Positions 1-7,833 of a DNA stretch of 64,000 nt are shown here, piece by piece. Position numbers and translations under genes: made by a program. Under the pieces are notes generated by a model, which had not been told where the DNA came from, ran no database searches, and was given only the letters and a program-made list of their open reading frames with translations. The number at the start of each line of letters is the position of its first letter. The first letter of the stretch is position 1. Source of the DNA: TMP-86 sp046347195 (GTDB lineage: Bacteria; Pseudomonadota; Gammaproteobacteria; Steroidobacterales; Steroidobacteraceae); the NCBI GenBank assembly GCA_046347195.1, contig JAXMGQ010000004.1, positions 94,647 to 158,646 of the forward strand, read 5' to 3'.

Positions 1-1
1 G

Positions 2-28
2 CGGGTCGAGGAACTGCTGCGCGCCTGA
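2..28 (+). CDS. C-terminal end of an upstream gene (partial)
   Basis: Nine codons (RVEELLRA then TGA) run in from the left edge and stop 20 bases before yajQ. The residues look like a normal protein C terminus and the strand matches yajQ. Too little is present to name a product. Confidence 0.25.
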   Translation, partial: RVEELLRA

Positions 29-48
29 TTTTCTCAACGGAGCTTCCC

Positions 49-531
49 ATGCCCTCCTTCGACGTGGTCTCGGAAATCGACCGGCACGAACTCACCAACG
101 CGGTCGATCAGGCCAGCCGCGAGCTGGCCCAGCGCTTCGACTTCAAGAACGTCGAGGCGAAGTTCGAGCTGGAGGACACCACCATCACGCTGAGTGCGCC
201 GGCCGCCTTCCAGCTCAAGCAGATGCTCGAGATCCTGCGGCTGCGCATCGCCAAGCGCGGCATCGACGTGAAATGCATGGAGGAGAAGGACCCGGAGGTG
301 AACCTCGCGCAGGCGCGCCAGCAGGTGCTGCTCAAGCACGGCATCGACGCCGAGGCCGGCCGCAAGGTGTCGCGGTTCATCAAGGACTCGAAGCTCAAGG
401 TGCAGGCCCAGGTGCAGGGTGACAAGGTGCGCATCACCGGCAAGAAGCGAGACGACCTGCAGGATGCGATCGCGCTGCTGCGCAAGTCGGAGGTGGGCGT
501 GCCACTGCAGTTCAACAACTTCCGCGACTGA
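49..531 (+). CDS. yajQ: YajQ-family nucleotide-binding protein
   Basis: A 160-aa protein, the usual family length. It opens MPSFDVVSEIDRHELTNAVD, the conserved YajQ start, and ends with the typical VPLQFNNFRD. Family members have two ferredoxin-like domains; some, such as the Xanthomonas XC_3703 type, bind cyclic di-GMP, while others were reported to bind nucleotides or tRNA. The ATG follows a GGAG-like element (acggagcttccc). The 3' end overlaps the convergent GNAT gene by 20 bases. The identification is firm; the ligand in this organism is inferred from the family only. Confidence 0.95.
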   Translation: MPSFDVVSEIDRHELTNAVDQASRELAQRFDFKNVEAKFELEDTTITLSAPAAFQLKQMLEILRLRIAKRGIDVKCMEEKDPEVNLAQARQQVLLKHGIDAEAGRKVSRFIKDSKLKVQAQVQGDKVRITGKKRDDLQDAIALLRKSEVGVPLQFNNFRD

Positions 532-964
532 CCGGCAGGCGCATGTCGATGCGATGCATGCCCGGTCCCCACCCATCCGGTGTCTCGCGCAGGACCACGG
601 CGCCAAAGCGCGCGAAGAACGGCGCCGAGTGCTGGCTCGCGGCGATGTCGATGGCCGGCTCGCCAGCGGCCTGTGCGCTTTCCAGCACGTCTTTCATGAC
701 CGTGGAGCCGAGACCAGCCCGCTGGCGGCGCGGGTCGATGAGGATCCAATTGAGCGCGGCGTTGCGCCCTGACCTTCGGATCAGGCCGAAGGCGGCGATG
801 ATCTGCGCGCCGTCGACCAGCACACGGTATCCCGGCGGCGGTGCCACGAGGAACGCTTCGTAGTCCGCCCGCTCGTTCGGGGCAAAGAACCCCGGGCTGT
901 TGGCATCGAACAGTGCGAGGCAAGCCTGGGTGTCCCTGGTGTGAAAATCACGGATCGCGCGCAT
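512..964 (-). CDS. GNAT-family N-acetyltransferase
   Basis: A 150-aa single-domain protein with GNAT architecture: N-terminal strand MRAIRDFHTRDTQACLALFD, a central strand ending AALNWILIDPRRQRAGLGS that supplies the acetyl-CoA pyrophosphate loop (R-x-x-G-x-G/A type, here RQRAGLGS), then an AAS-QHSAPFFARFGAVV segment typical of motif B. The substrate cannot be read from the sequence. It lies tail-to-tail with yajQ and 21 bases downstream of the apbE stop on the same strand, so it could be co-transcribed with apbE and the rhomboid gene. Confidence 0.85.
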   Translation of the reverse strand: MRAIRDFHTRDTQACLALFDANSPGFFAPNERADYEAFLVAPPPGYRVLVDGAQIIAAFGLIRRSGRNAALNWILIDPRRQRAGLGSTVMKDVLESAQAAGEPAIDIAASQHSAPFFARFGAVVLRETPDGWGPGMHRIDMRLPVSRGSC

Positions 965-985
965 GGCACCGGCCGCCGGAGTTCG

Positions 986-1981
986 TCAGTGAGCGGGAAG
1001 CTGCTCGAGTCCCTTGGAGTAGATCACCGAGCCATCGAGCCGGACGATGATGGCGTCGATGTCATCGATCCGGTTGTAGATCTCCATCGCCTTCTCCGGG
1101 CCCAGCACGAAGGCGGTCTTGGACAGGCCATCCGTGCGCACGGCCTTGGGGCCGATGATGCTGACGCTGCGGACCTTGCTGGCCGAGTGCCCGGAATGAG
1201 GGTCGATGATGTGATGGAAGCGCACGCCATCCTCCTCGAAGAAGCGCTCGTAGTCGCCGGAAGTCGACATGGCCGCATCGGTGAGCGGGATTCGGGTGAT
1301 CACGCTGCCCGGGGGGCCGCGCGGATCGCGGATGCCCACCATCCAGGGCTTGCCGAAACGGTCACCGATGATGCGGCTGTCACCGCCCGCCGAGACGAAG
1401 GCCCGCGTGACCCCGCGGGCCTGCAGCACCGAGATGCCGCCATCGACGGCGTAGCCCTTGGCGATGCCGCCCAGGTCGATACGCACGCCCTTGCGCGTGA
1501 AGCGCACGGTGTGCTCCTTCGGGTCGAGGATGACGTGCTCGTAGTTGACCGCCGGCAGCGCCTTGCTGATCTGCGCCTCGGTGGGCCGCTGATGCCTGCG
1601 GAAGTCGTACAGGTAGCCGACGCTCGCGTACGTGATGTCGAACGCGCCGTCGGTGATCTTCGAGTATTCCTTCGCCGTCACCAGCAGGTCGAACAGCTCC
1701 GGTGTGATCTTCATCGGGCCGTCGGCCGCGTGCTCGTTGACCTGCGAGACCTCGCTGGTCGGCTTGTAGGTGCTCATCGAGTCGTCGATGTGGCGCATCT
1801 CCACCAGCACCGCGTCGATGGCCGCATCCGCCTGGGCGCGGTCCTCGGACCACAATTCCACGACGATGCGTGTGCCCATGATGCCGTCGGTGACCCGCTT
1901 CACCCATTCGGCCCGCGCATCCGCGGCCGTCGCGCAGCACAGCACGCCCGCCCAGAGGCCTGACAGGAGCAGTCGTTTCAT
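986..1981 (-). CDS. apbE: ApbE-family FAD:protein FMN transferase
   Basis: A 331-aa exported protein. From the ATG at 1981 it starts MKRLLLSGLWAGVLCCATAADARA, a Sec-type signal peptide; an ATG at 2023 would add 14 unlikely residues. ApbE hallmarks appear in order: the DSMSTYKPTSEVSQVN segment, DLGGIAKGYAVD, the SAGGD motif, AMSTSGDYERFF, HHIIDPHSG, and RTDGLSKTAFVLG near the C terminus. ApbE proteins flavinylate Thr in periplasmic partners such as NqrB/C, RnfG or FMN-binding proteins. No such target is nearby, so the substrate is unknown. The rhomboid gene lies upstream on the same strand. Confidence 0.93.
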   Translation of the reverse strand: MKRLLLSGLWAGVLCCATAADARAEWVKRVTDGIMGTRIVVELWSEDRAQADAAIDAVLVEMRHIDDSMSTYKPTSEVSQVNEHAADGPMKITPELFDLLVTAKEYSKITDGAFDITYASVGYLYDFRRHQRPTEAQISKALPAVNYEHVILDPKEHTVRFTRKGVRIDLGGIAKGYAVDGGISVLQARGVTRAFVSAGGDSRIIGDRFGKPWMVGIRDPRGPPGSVITRIPLTDAAMSTSGDYERFFEEDGVRFHHIIDPHSGHSASKVRSVSIIGPKAVRTDGLSKTAFVLGPEKAMEIYNRIDDIDAIIVRLDGSVIYSKGLEQLPAH

Positions 1982-2025
1982 TTTCGCAAGCGTAGCGGTT
2001 TTCGAACGGGCCGGCACGCCCACTC

Positions 2026-2622
2026 CTACGAGCCGGTGTAGCGCCGGCCCCAGTAGGCGAGCAGAATGCCGGCGCCGATCATGCCGCCGAGGTGCGCGAA
2101 GTGCGCGACGTTGGTCTGCGCGCCGGTCAGGCCCAGGAACAGCTCGATGGCCGCGTACAGGGTCGCGAACAGCCAGGCCGACACCGGCACGGGGATGGGG
2201 ATGATGATGAGCTTGCGGTGCGGGAACATGAAGGCGTACACCAGCAGCAGGCCGAACACGCCACCCGAGGCACCGACCACCGGTTCAGGCGCGACGTGCA
2301 TGAACATGGGCGTGAACAGCTGCACGATGGCGGCGGAGAGCACCGAGGCGGCATACAGGGTGATGAACCGCCGGCTGCCGAGGTACCGCTCGATCTCGCT
2401 GCCGAACAGCCACAGCCCCCACATGTTGAACAGGATGTGCGTGAGGTTGCCGTGCAGGAAGGCGTACGTGCCCAACTGCCAGAACCGGAACAGCACGGCC
2501 CCGCCCTCCTCCGGCTGCAGCGGATGCAGGGCCAGGGCGAAGTACGCCAGGGAATCCGGCGGCAGCAGCAGGAAGGCCGCCACGTTGAGGATGATGAGGA
2601 CGATGGTCGCCCGGGGCTTCAT
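2026..2622 (-). CDS. Rhomboid-family intramembrane serine protease
   Basis: A 198-aa polytopic membrane protein with about six hydrophobic segments. The catalytic serine lies in GASGGVFG (G-x-S-G) and the catalytic histidine in NVAHFAHLGGMIGAG; the HGNLTHILFNMW segment matches the conserved loop/oxyanion region. The length is that of compact bacterial rhomboids with no cytoplasmic domain. It probably cleaves substrates within the inner membrane; none can be inferred. It is divergent from the dehydrogenase at 2642, with only 19 bases between starts, so the promoters overlap. Confidence 0.92.
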   Translation of the reverse strand: MKPRATIVLIILNVAAFLLLPPDSLAYFALALHPLQPEEGGAVLFRFWQLGTYAFLHGNLTHILFNMWGLWLFGSEIERYLGSRRFITLYAASVLSAAIVQLFTPMFMHVAPEPVVGASGGVFGLLLVYAFMFPHRKLIIIPIPVPVSAWLFATLYAAIELFLGLTGAQTNVAHFAHLGGMIGAGILLAYWGRRYTGS

Positions 2623-2641
2623 GGCGGTAGTCTAACCCGCC

Positions 2642-3595
2642 ATGGACAGCGCATTCCTGGATTATGGGTCGGTGGATCGGGGCGATCTCGAGCCTTGCGC
2701 ATTGCAAGCGGTGTTGCCCGGTATCCGCCTGTACGAGGCGTCCGATTCACGGCAGATCCTGGCCCGGACGGCGAGCGCCGAGGTGATCTGCACCAACAAG
2801 GCGCTGATCAGCCGCGAGGTGATGCAGGGGGCTTCGCGCCTGCGCCTGATCGCCCTGGCGGCCACCGGCAGCAACAACGTGGATCTCGAGGCCGCCCGCG
2901 AGCGCGGCATCGCCGTGTGCAACACGCGCCATTACTGCACCGCTTCACTGGCCCAGCATGTCTGGGCGCTGGTCCTCGCGCTCACGCACCACCTGCGAGA
3001 GTATGCGCTGCTCACCTCCGGCGGCGCCTGGGCGCGCGCCGCGCACTTCACCATGCTGGATCATCCCGTGCGCGAGCTGGGCGGGCGCAACCTCGGCATC
3101 GTGGGCGCCGGAGAACTCGGCAGCGCGGTGGCTCGCATCGGCGAGGCCTTCGGCATGCGCGTGCTGCTCGCCAACCGGCCCGGCGGCGAGCGGCGTCCCG
3201 GCCGGCTGGACCTGCCCGAACTGCTGAAGGTCGCGGACATCATCAGCCTGCACTGCCCGCTGACGGATGCCACCCGCGGCATGATCGGCGCGGCTGAACT
3301 TGCGCTCATGAAGCCCGATGCGCTGCTCATCAACACCGCGCGCGGCGCATTGGTCGACACCGCCGCACTGGCCGCCGCACTGCGCGAGCGGCGCATCGGG
3401 GGAGCCGGCATCGACGTGCTGCCGCAGGAGCCGCCGGTCGATGGCAATCCGCTGCTGGATGTGAGCCTTTCGAACCTGATCGTGACCCCACACATCGCCT
3501 GGTCGGCGCGCGAGGCCCGGCAGCGATGTCTCGACCAGGTGACCGAGAACGTGCAGGCCTTCCTCGCCGGCCGCGAGCTCAGGCGGCTGGTCTGA
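2642..3595 (+). CDS. D-2-hydroxyacid dehydrogenase (NAD(P)-dependent)
   Basis: A 317-aa protein of the D-isomer-specific 2-hydroxyacid dehydrogenase family (glycerate dehydrogenase / hydroxypyruvate reductase-like). The Rossmann loop is LGIVGAGELGSA. Catalytic residues are in place: Arg in NTARGALVD, Glu in DVLPQEPPVDGNPLL, and His in IVTPHIAWSAREARQRC. The N-terminal lid contains ICTNKALISREV and LIALAATGSNNVD. It converts a 2-keto acid to the D-2-hydroxy acid or the reverse; substrate specificity cannot be told from sequence alone. The ATG sits in a very short intergenic gap with the divergent rhomboid gene. Confidence 0.93.
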   Translation: MDSAFLDYGSVDRGDLEPCALQAVLPGIRLYEASDSRQILARTASAEVICTNKALISREVMQGASRLRLIALAATGSNNVDLEAARERGIAVCNTRHYCTASLAQHVWALVLALTHHLREYALLTSGGAWARAAHFTMLDHPVRELGGRNLGIVGAGELGSAVARIGEAFGMRVLLANRPGGERRPGRLDLPELLKVADIISLHCPLTDATRGMIGAAELALMKPDALLINTARGALVDTAALAAALRERRIGGAGIDVLPQEPPVDGNPLLDVSLSNLIVTPHIAWSAREARQRCLDQVTENVQAFLAGRELRRLV

Positions 3596-3609
3596 TCGGG
3601 CAGCGAGAT

Positions 3610-3798
3610 TCAGGCCTTCGGATACAGCAGCATCTGCGTGCAGCGAAACAGCGCCAGCGTGCGACCCGTCTCACGGTGGGTGACGATCGCGTCCCAGACC
3701 TGGGTGGTGCGGCCCATGTGCGCGGCCGTGGCGGTGCACTCGATGGTGCCCTCCCGCGCCGCATGGGTGAATGCGCGGCGTGCCGGGAAGTTCACCAT
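3610..3798 (-). pseudogene. PaaI-type hotdog thioesterase, 3' remnant
   Basis: The 62 codons from 3798 encode only the second half of a PaaI-like thioesterase: AAREGTIECTATAAHMGRTTQVWDA followed by LALFRCTQMLLYP, the closing strands of the hotdog fold. The first half, with the active-site Asn/Asp loop and central helix, is missing. Upstream on this strand the frame continues as basic low-complexity sequence and runs into the oppositely oriented DUF2845 gene. I read it as a 5'-truncated relic. A short independent protein is possible but unlikely. Confidence 0.6.
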
Positions 3799-3896
3799 CG
3801 CGCAGCGTTCCAGGTCAATCCTGGACAGCGCGGGCCTTGCGGTCCTATGCTTCCGGCGTCGCCGCCATCCGCGGCCACCCTTCGAGGCTCGCCGGG

Positions 3897-4208
3897 ATGC
3901 GATCACTCCTGCTGCTCATCATCGGGCTCCTGGCCCTCTCCACCGCGCGCGCCGAGGATACCGTCCGCTGCGGCGGCTCGCTGGTCTCGGCCGATACCAC
4001 CGTGGAGAACCTGGTGGAGAAATGCGGCGAGCCCGCCCGCAAGAAGGTGGAGGAGGAGGAAGTGCGCGCGGGTAACGCCGGTGGCGGCACGCACGTCGTG
4101 GGCACCACCATCACCGAGACCTGGTTCTACGATCGCGGCTCGCGCGCCTTCGGCTTCGAGGTGGTCATCGTCGACGGCAAGGTCAAGAGCCTCATCGTCA
4201 CGCCCTGA
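3897..4208 (+). CDS. DUF2845 periplasmic protein
   Basis: A 103-aa protein. From the ATG at 3897 it opens MRSLLLLIIGLLALSTARA, a clear signal peptide; the frame stays open upstream to 3771 but that extension has no coding character. The mature part has the DUF2845 pattern: an early CGGSLVS, then ENLVEKCGEPARK, an internal ETWFYDRGS and a final VIVDGKVKSLIV. The two cysteines could form a disulfide. Function is unknown. Its 5' end abuts the truncated thioesterase relic on the other strand. Confidence 0.8.
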   Translation: MRSLLLLIIGLLALSTARAEDTVRCGGSLVSADTTVENLVEKCGEPARKKVEEEEVRAGNAGGGTHVVGTTITETWFYDRGSRAFGFEVVIVDGKVKSLIVTP

Positions 4209-4229
4209 GGATCAGCAGGCGAGGCAGCT

Positions 4230-6548
4230 TCAGCCCGCCGTCGACTGCGGCCATTCACACTGCATCACGGTGCCCGAGGGCTCCGCGCACCCGATGGAGA
4301 ACCGGGCACCGATGAGCGTCGCGCGATAGCGCATGGTGCGAAGCCCGAGTCCGGTGGAACCCTCGGCGTCGCGACTCAGCCCGATGCCATCGTCACGGAT
4401 CTGCAGGCGGGCGCGCGAATCGTCCACCACCAGCTCCACCTCCACGTGCGTCGCGCCGGAGTGCTTGACCGCATTGTTGAGCGCCTCCTGGGCGATCCGA
4501 TACACGTGGTCGCTCGCCTCGGGCGAGAGCCGCAAGGGTGCATCATCGACGTGGTGGAAGCGGACATCGATGCCATGCGCGCCGGCGATGCGGCCGGTGA
4601 GTTCCTTCAGCGCCCTCAGCAGGCCTCCCTGCTGTTCACCTGCGGGCGAAAGGCCGCGCGCCATGCCACGGCAGGTTTCGATGGCGCGGCTCGCGATCCG
4701 TGAAAGGCTCTCCAGGTCCGCCGCGTTGGGCAGGTCGCGCTTGCGGGCTTCCCCCGCGAGCCCCCGCGCCAGCAGCGCAAGCCCGGTGAGTTCCTGCCCC
4801 AGGCCATCGTGCAGCTCCTGGCCCAGGTGGCGCTGTTCACGCACGCCCACCTCGAGCAGCGCGCGTTCGAGGTGGCGCCGTTCCGTGATGTCCTCGATGA
4901 CGCAGATGAAGGAAGCGGGCTTCTGGCCGTTCAATGGCGTGAAGACCACGAGCGCCGGGAATTCGCTGCCGTCCTTGCGCCGAAGCAGGCACTCCAGTGC
5001 CGGTGGCACCGGCCGCTCGCGTGGATCGGCATCGATGCCCAGCGTGGCGAGCGTCAGCCCGCGGAACTCGCCGGGCTCGTAGCCCACGGTCCTGGACAGC
5101 GCCGCGTTGATGCAACGCAGGCCCCCAGGCTCCACCAGCATCACACCCTCGCTCATCGAATGCAGGATCATCGCCTGCGCTTCGAGCACCTGCGAATGAC
5201 GCTGGCGCGTCTTGAGCGAATGGATGAGCAGCCAGATCACCGCGGCGCCGACGATGGCCACCACCGTCCACAGGCGGTTGACCTCCGCACGCCGGGCCAG
5301 CAGCTCGCGCTGCTCCTCGTTCTCATGCTGCAGCACGCGGTTGCGTTCGATGGCGCGCTCGGTCTCGAAGCGGGTGCGCAGCACCGCCACCGCGCGCCGC
5401 CGGTCATCGGCGTTGGCGGTGCGCATGAGCTGGTTGAAGCGGTCGACATCGGCATAGGCCTGCTGGTACTGCCCGAGCGCGGCATACGCCCGTGCGCGCG
5501 ACAGGTAATGGTTGGGCAGCGTGCGCGGCTCGATGTCCTGGCCTTCGTTGGCGAGCACGATGTTGAGCCGCTGCACCGCGCCCGCCGGGTCATGCAGCGC
5601 GATCAGCAGGTCGGCGCGCGCCGCCATGGCCGACTTCATGAGGTCGATCCGGTCGGTGTGCCGCAGTTCGGTTTCCGCCTGTTCACAGACCGGCGCGGCC
5701 TCGTCGAGCCGCCTGGCCCGCGTGAGCGCCATGCAGGTGATGGTCTTGCTCATGGACACCGAACGCTGATCGCCCACGCTTGCGCTGTAGGCGGCCGAGG
5801 TGCGCATCTCCTCGACCGCGCGGTCGAAGTGTTCCGCTCGCAGCTCGAGCCTGCCGAGGAAGTAGTGCGACACCGACAGCCAGTTGGTGGCGTGCAGGCT
5901 CTCGGCATAGGTGATCGCCTCGCCGAGGAAGCGCCGCGACTCGTCGAGGTCACCGGTATCGGCGTAGAAGGAACCGAAGGCCTCCGCGGCCAGCGCGTGC
6001 GCCTCGGACCAGTGCCTGATCTCGGTGATGCGGTACATCGTGAGGGCATCGGCCACCGCCAGGTCGAGCCGGTTCTGCGCCTGGTACATGCGTGCCCGCA
6101 CCATCAGCGCGCAGGCGTGCGGGAGCGAGTCCGGCGGGAGGGCAGCCAGGATGGCGGTGGCCTCCCGGATGCCGGCCTCCACTTCCGGGGCGCCGTCGAA
6201 GGTGTCGATGCGGGTGAGCAACAGGCGCGACTTGAGCGGATCGGTGTCGGGGCGCGCGGCCAGGTAGCCGATGCCGATCGAGGCCGCCTGTTCGGCTTCC
6301 CGGTCACGCTCAACCTGGTAGAAGGCCTCGCTGAGGATGGCCTGGAGCGATGCGCGGCGCACGATGTTGCCCGAGGGCGTGCGTTCCAATTCCGCCCGGG
6401 CCACGTCGATCACATCGACGGGGTCGACGATGATGCGCTGGTCGAGCGGCCGCAGCGAGGTGTCCGGCAGCGGGACGCAGGAGGCGGATGCGACGGCGCC
6501 GGGCCATGCCAGAAGGCCCAGCGCGAACACCAGGATGGGTCGACACAC
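4230..6548 (-). CDS. TPR-PAS sensor histidine kinase (HisKA_3 type)
   Basis: A 772-aa membrane kinase. Domains in order: signal peptide (residues 1-23), a periplasmic TPR-rich sensor of about 370 residues, one transmembrane helix (LWTVVAIVGAAVIWLLIHSL, about 418-437), a PAS domain (about 450-560) containing LRRKDGSEFPALVVF, an HPK7/HisKA_3 dimerisation helix with phospho-acceptor His at about 580 (QELHDGLGQEL), and an HATPase_c domain with N box ALNNAVKHSG, G1 DDGIGL and G2 STGLGLRTM. NarL-type kinases usually partner a LuxR-type response regulator; none is adjacent, so it is an orphan. The stimulus is unknown. Confidence 0.92.
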   Translation of the reverse strand: MCRPILVFALGLLAWPGAVASASCVPLPDTSLRPLDQRIIVDPVDVIDVARAELERTPSGNIVRRASLQAILSEAFYQVERDREAEQAASIGIGYLAARPDTDPLKSRLLLTRIDTFDGAPEVEAGIREATAILAALPPDSLPHACALMVRARMYQAQNRLDLAVADALTMYRITEIRHWSEAHALAAEAFGSFYADTGDLDESRRFLGEAITYAESLHATNWLSVSHYFLGRLELRAEHFDRAVEEMRTSAAYSASVGDQRSVSMSKTITCMALTRARRLDEAAPVCEQAETELRHTDRIDLMKSAMAARADLLIALHDPAGAVQRLNIVLANEGQDIEPRTLPNHYLSRARAYAALGQYQQAYADVDRFNQLMRTANADDRRRAVAVLRTRFETERAIERNRVLQHENEEQRELLARRAEVNRLWTVVAIVGAAVIWLLIHSLKTRQRHSQVLEAQAMILHSMSEGVMLVEPGGLRCINAALSRTVGYEPGEFRGLTLATLGIDADPRERPVPPALECLLRRKDGSEFPALVVFTPLNGQKPASFICVIEDITERRHLERALLEVGVREQRHLGQELHDGLGQELTGLALLARGLAGEARKRDLPNAADLESLSRIASRAIETCRGMARGLSPAGEQQGGLLRALKELTGRIAGAHGIDVRFHHVDDAPLRLSPEASDHVYRIAQEALNNAVKHSGATHVEVELVVDDSRARLQIRDDGIGLSRDAEGSTGLGLRTMRYRATLIGARFSIGCAEPSGTVMQCEWPQSTAG

Positions 6549-6604
6549 GAGGGGAGCCTAAACCATGGCCGTCCCGGATCAAAATGAGGTTAACATTGCA
6601 CCTC

Positions 6605-7330
6605 ATGGGCAGGATATTCGAAGTCAGAAAGCACGCGATGTTCGCGCGCTGGAACCGCATGGCCAAGCAGTTCACGCGCGTGGCCAAGGACATCAACATC
6701 GCCGTCAAGGCGGGTGGCGCGGACCCTGCCTCGAATCCGGCGCTGCGGCGGGCCCTGCAGAACGCCCGTGCCTTCAACATGCCCAAGGACAAGACCGACG
6801 CGGCGATCAAGCGCGCGCTGGGCAAGGACGCGGCGAACTATACCGAGGTCATCTACGAAGGGTACGCCCCGCACGGAGTGGCGCTGCTGGTGGAAACGGC
6901 GACCGACAACCCCACGCGCACGGTGGGCAGCGTTCGCAACATCATCTCCAAGAACGGCGGCAACCTCGCCACCACGGGAAGCGTGGCCTTCCTGTTCCGC
7001 AAGATGGGCGTGTTCCGGCTGGATCCCTCCACCGTCAAGGACCAGGATGAGCTGGAGCTGGACCTGATCGACCACGGCCTCGAGGAGATGGGCGAGAGCA
7101 CCGGCGAGAAGGGCGAGCCACAGCTCGTCATCCGCTGCAATTTCCCCGACTTCGGCCGCCTGCAGGAGGCGCTGGAGAAGCGCGGGCTCGCACCGCTGTC
7201 CGCCGAGCACGAGTACATCTGCAACGTCCCCACCGAACTGCCCGAGGAACAGGCCACCGAGGTGCTCGGCCTGATCGACAAGCTCGAGCAGGACGACGAC
7301 GTGCAGAAGGTGTTCCACACGCTCGCCTGA
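6605..7330 (+). CDS. YebC/PmpR-family protein (MGRIFEVRK-type N terminus)
   Basis: A 241-aa protein, full length for the family. The start at 6605 gives MGRIFEVRKHAMFARWNRMAKQF; the usual proteobacterial YebC begins MAGHSKWANIKHRK, so this is the other sub-type (RWxxMAKxFT), which I associate mainly with Bacteroidetes-like members. Conserved segments follow: AGGADPASNPALRRAL, ARAFNMPKDKTDAAIKRA, YEGYAPHGVALLVE, TDNPTRTVGSVRNI, KNGGNLATTGSVAFLF. Family members act as DNA-binding regulators (PmpR) or help ribosomes at stalling motifs. It is divergent from the kinase at 6548 with 56 bases between. Confidence 0.9.
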   Translation: MGRIFEVRKHAMFARWNRMAKQFTRVAKDINIAVKAGGADPASNPALRRALQNARAFNMPKDKTDAAIKRALGKDAANYTEVIYEGYAPHGVALLVETATDNPTRTVGSVRNIISKNGGNLATTGSVAFLFRKMGVFRLDPSTVKDQDELELDLIDHGLEEMGESTGEKGEPQLVIRCNFPDFGRLQEALEKRGLAPLSAEHEYICNVPTELPEEQATEVLGLIDKLEQDDDVQKVFHTLA

Positions 7331-7357
7331 TGTCATCGCATTATCGGGGAGTCCTCC

Positions 7358-7822
7358 ATGAGCCGACCACCATTGCCTCCCTTCGATGCCGGGACCGCCG
7401 CACAGAAAGCGCGCATGGCGGAGGATGCCTGGAACGGCCGCGACCCGGAGAAGGTCGCCCTGGCCTACACCGAGGACAGCCGCTGGCGCAACCGCGCGGA
7501 GATCTTCCAGGGACGGCCCGCCATCGTCGAATTCCTGAAACGCAAGTGGGCGCGCGAGCTCGACTACCGGCTCATCAAGGAAGTGTGGGCCTTCACCGGC
7601 AACCGCATCGCCGTGCGCTTTGCCTACGAGTGGCACGATGACGCCGGAAGCTGGTTCCGCAGCTACGGCAACGAGAACTGGGAGTTCGACGAGCATGGCC
7701 TGATGCGCATCCGCCATGCCAGCATCAACGACCTCCCCATCCGCGAATCGGACCGCAAGTACCACTGGCCGCTGGGCCGGCGACCGGACGGCCACCCTTC
7801 CCTCAGTGACCTCGGCCTGTAG
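7358..7822 (+). CDS. DUF1348 protein, NTF2-like fold
   Basis: A 154-aa soluble protein with the signature of the DUF1348 nuclear-transport-factor-2-like family: EDAWNGRDPEKVALAYTEDS, RWRNRAEIFQGRPAIVEFL, FAYEWHDDAGSWFRSYGNENW and a C-terminal RKYHWPLGRRPDGHP. The length matches the family. The fold makes a cone-shaped pocket used by many small-molecule enzymes, but no reaction is established for this family. It starts 27 bases after yebC and ends 11 bases before the amidohydrolase, all co-directional. Confidence 0.85.
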   Translation: MSRPPLPPFDAGTAAQKARMAEDAWNGRDPEKVALAYTEDSRWRNRAEIFQGRPAIVEFLKRKWARELDYRLIKEVWAFTGNRIAVRFAYEWHDDAGSWFRSYGNENWEFDEHGLMRIRHASINDLPIRESDRKYHWPLGRRPDGHPSLSDLGL

Positions 7823-7833
7823 GTGAACCCGCC

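Noticed and set aside
4809..6587. 592-codon plus-strand open frame opposite the histidine kinase
   Set aside because: Antisense shadow of a high-GC gene: no domains, composition dominated by Arg, Gly and His, while the opposite strand encodes a clear kinase.
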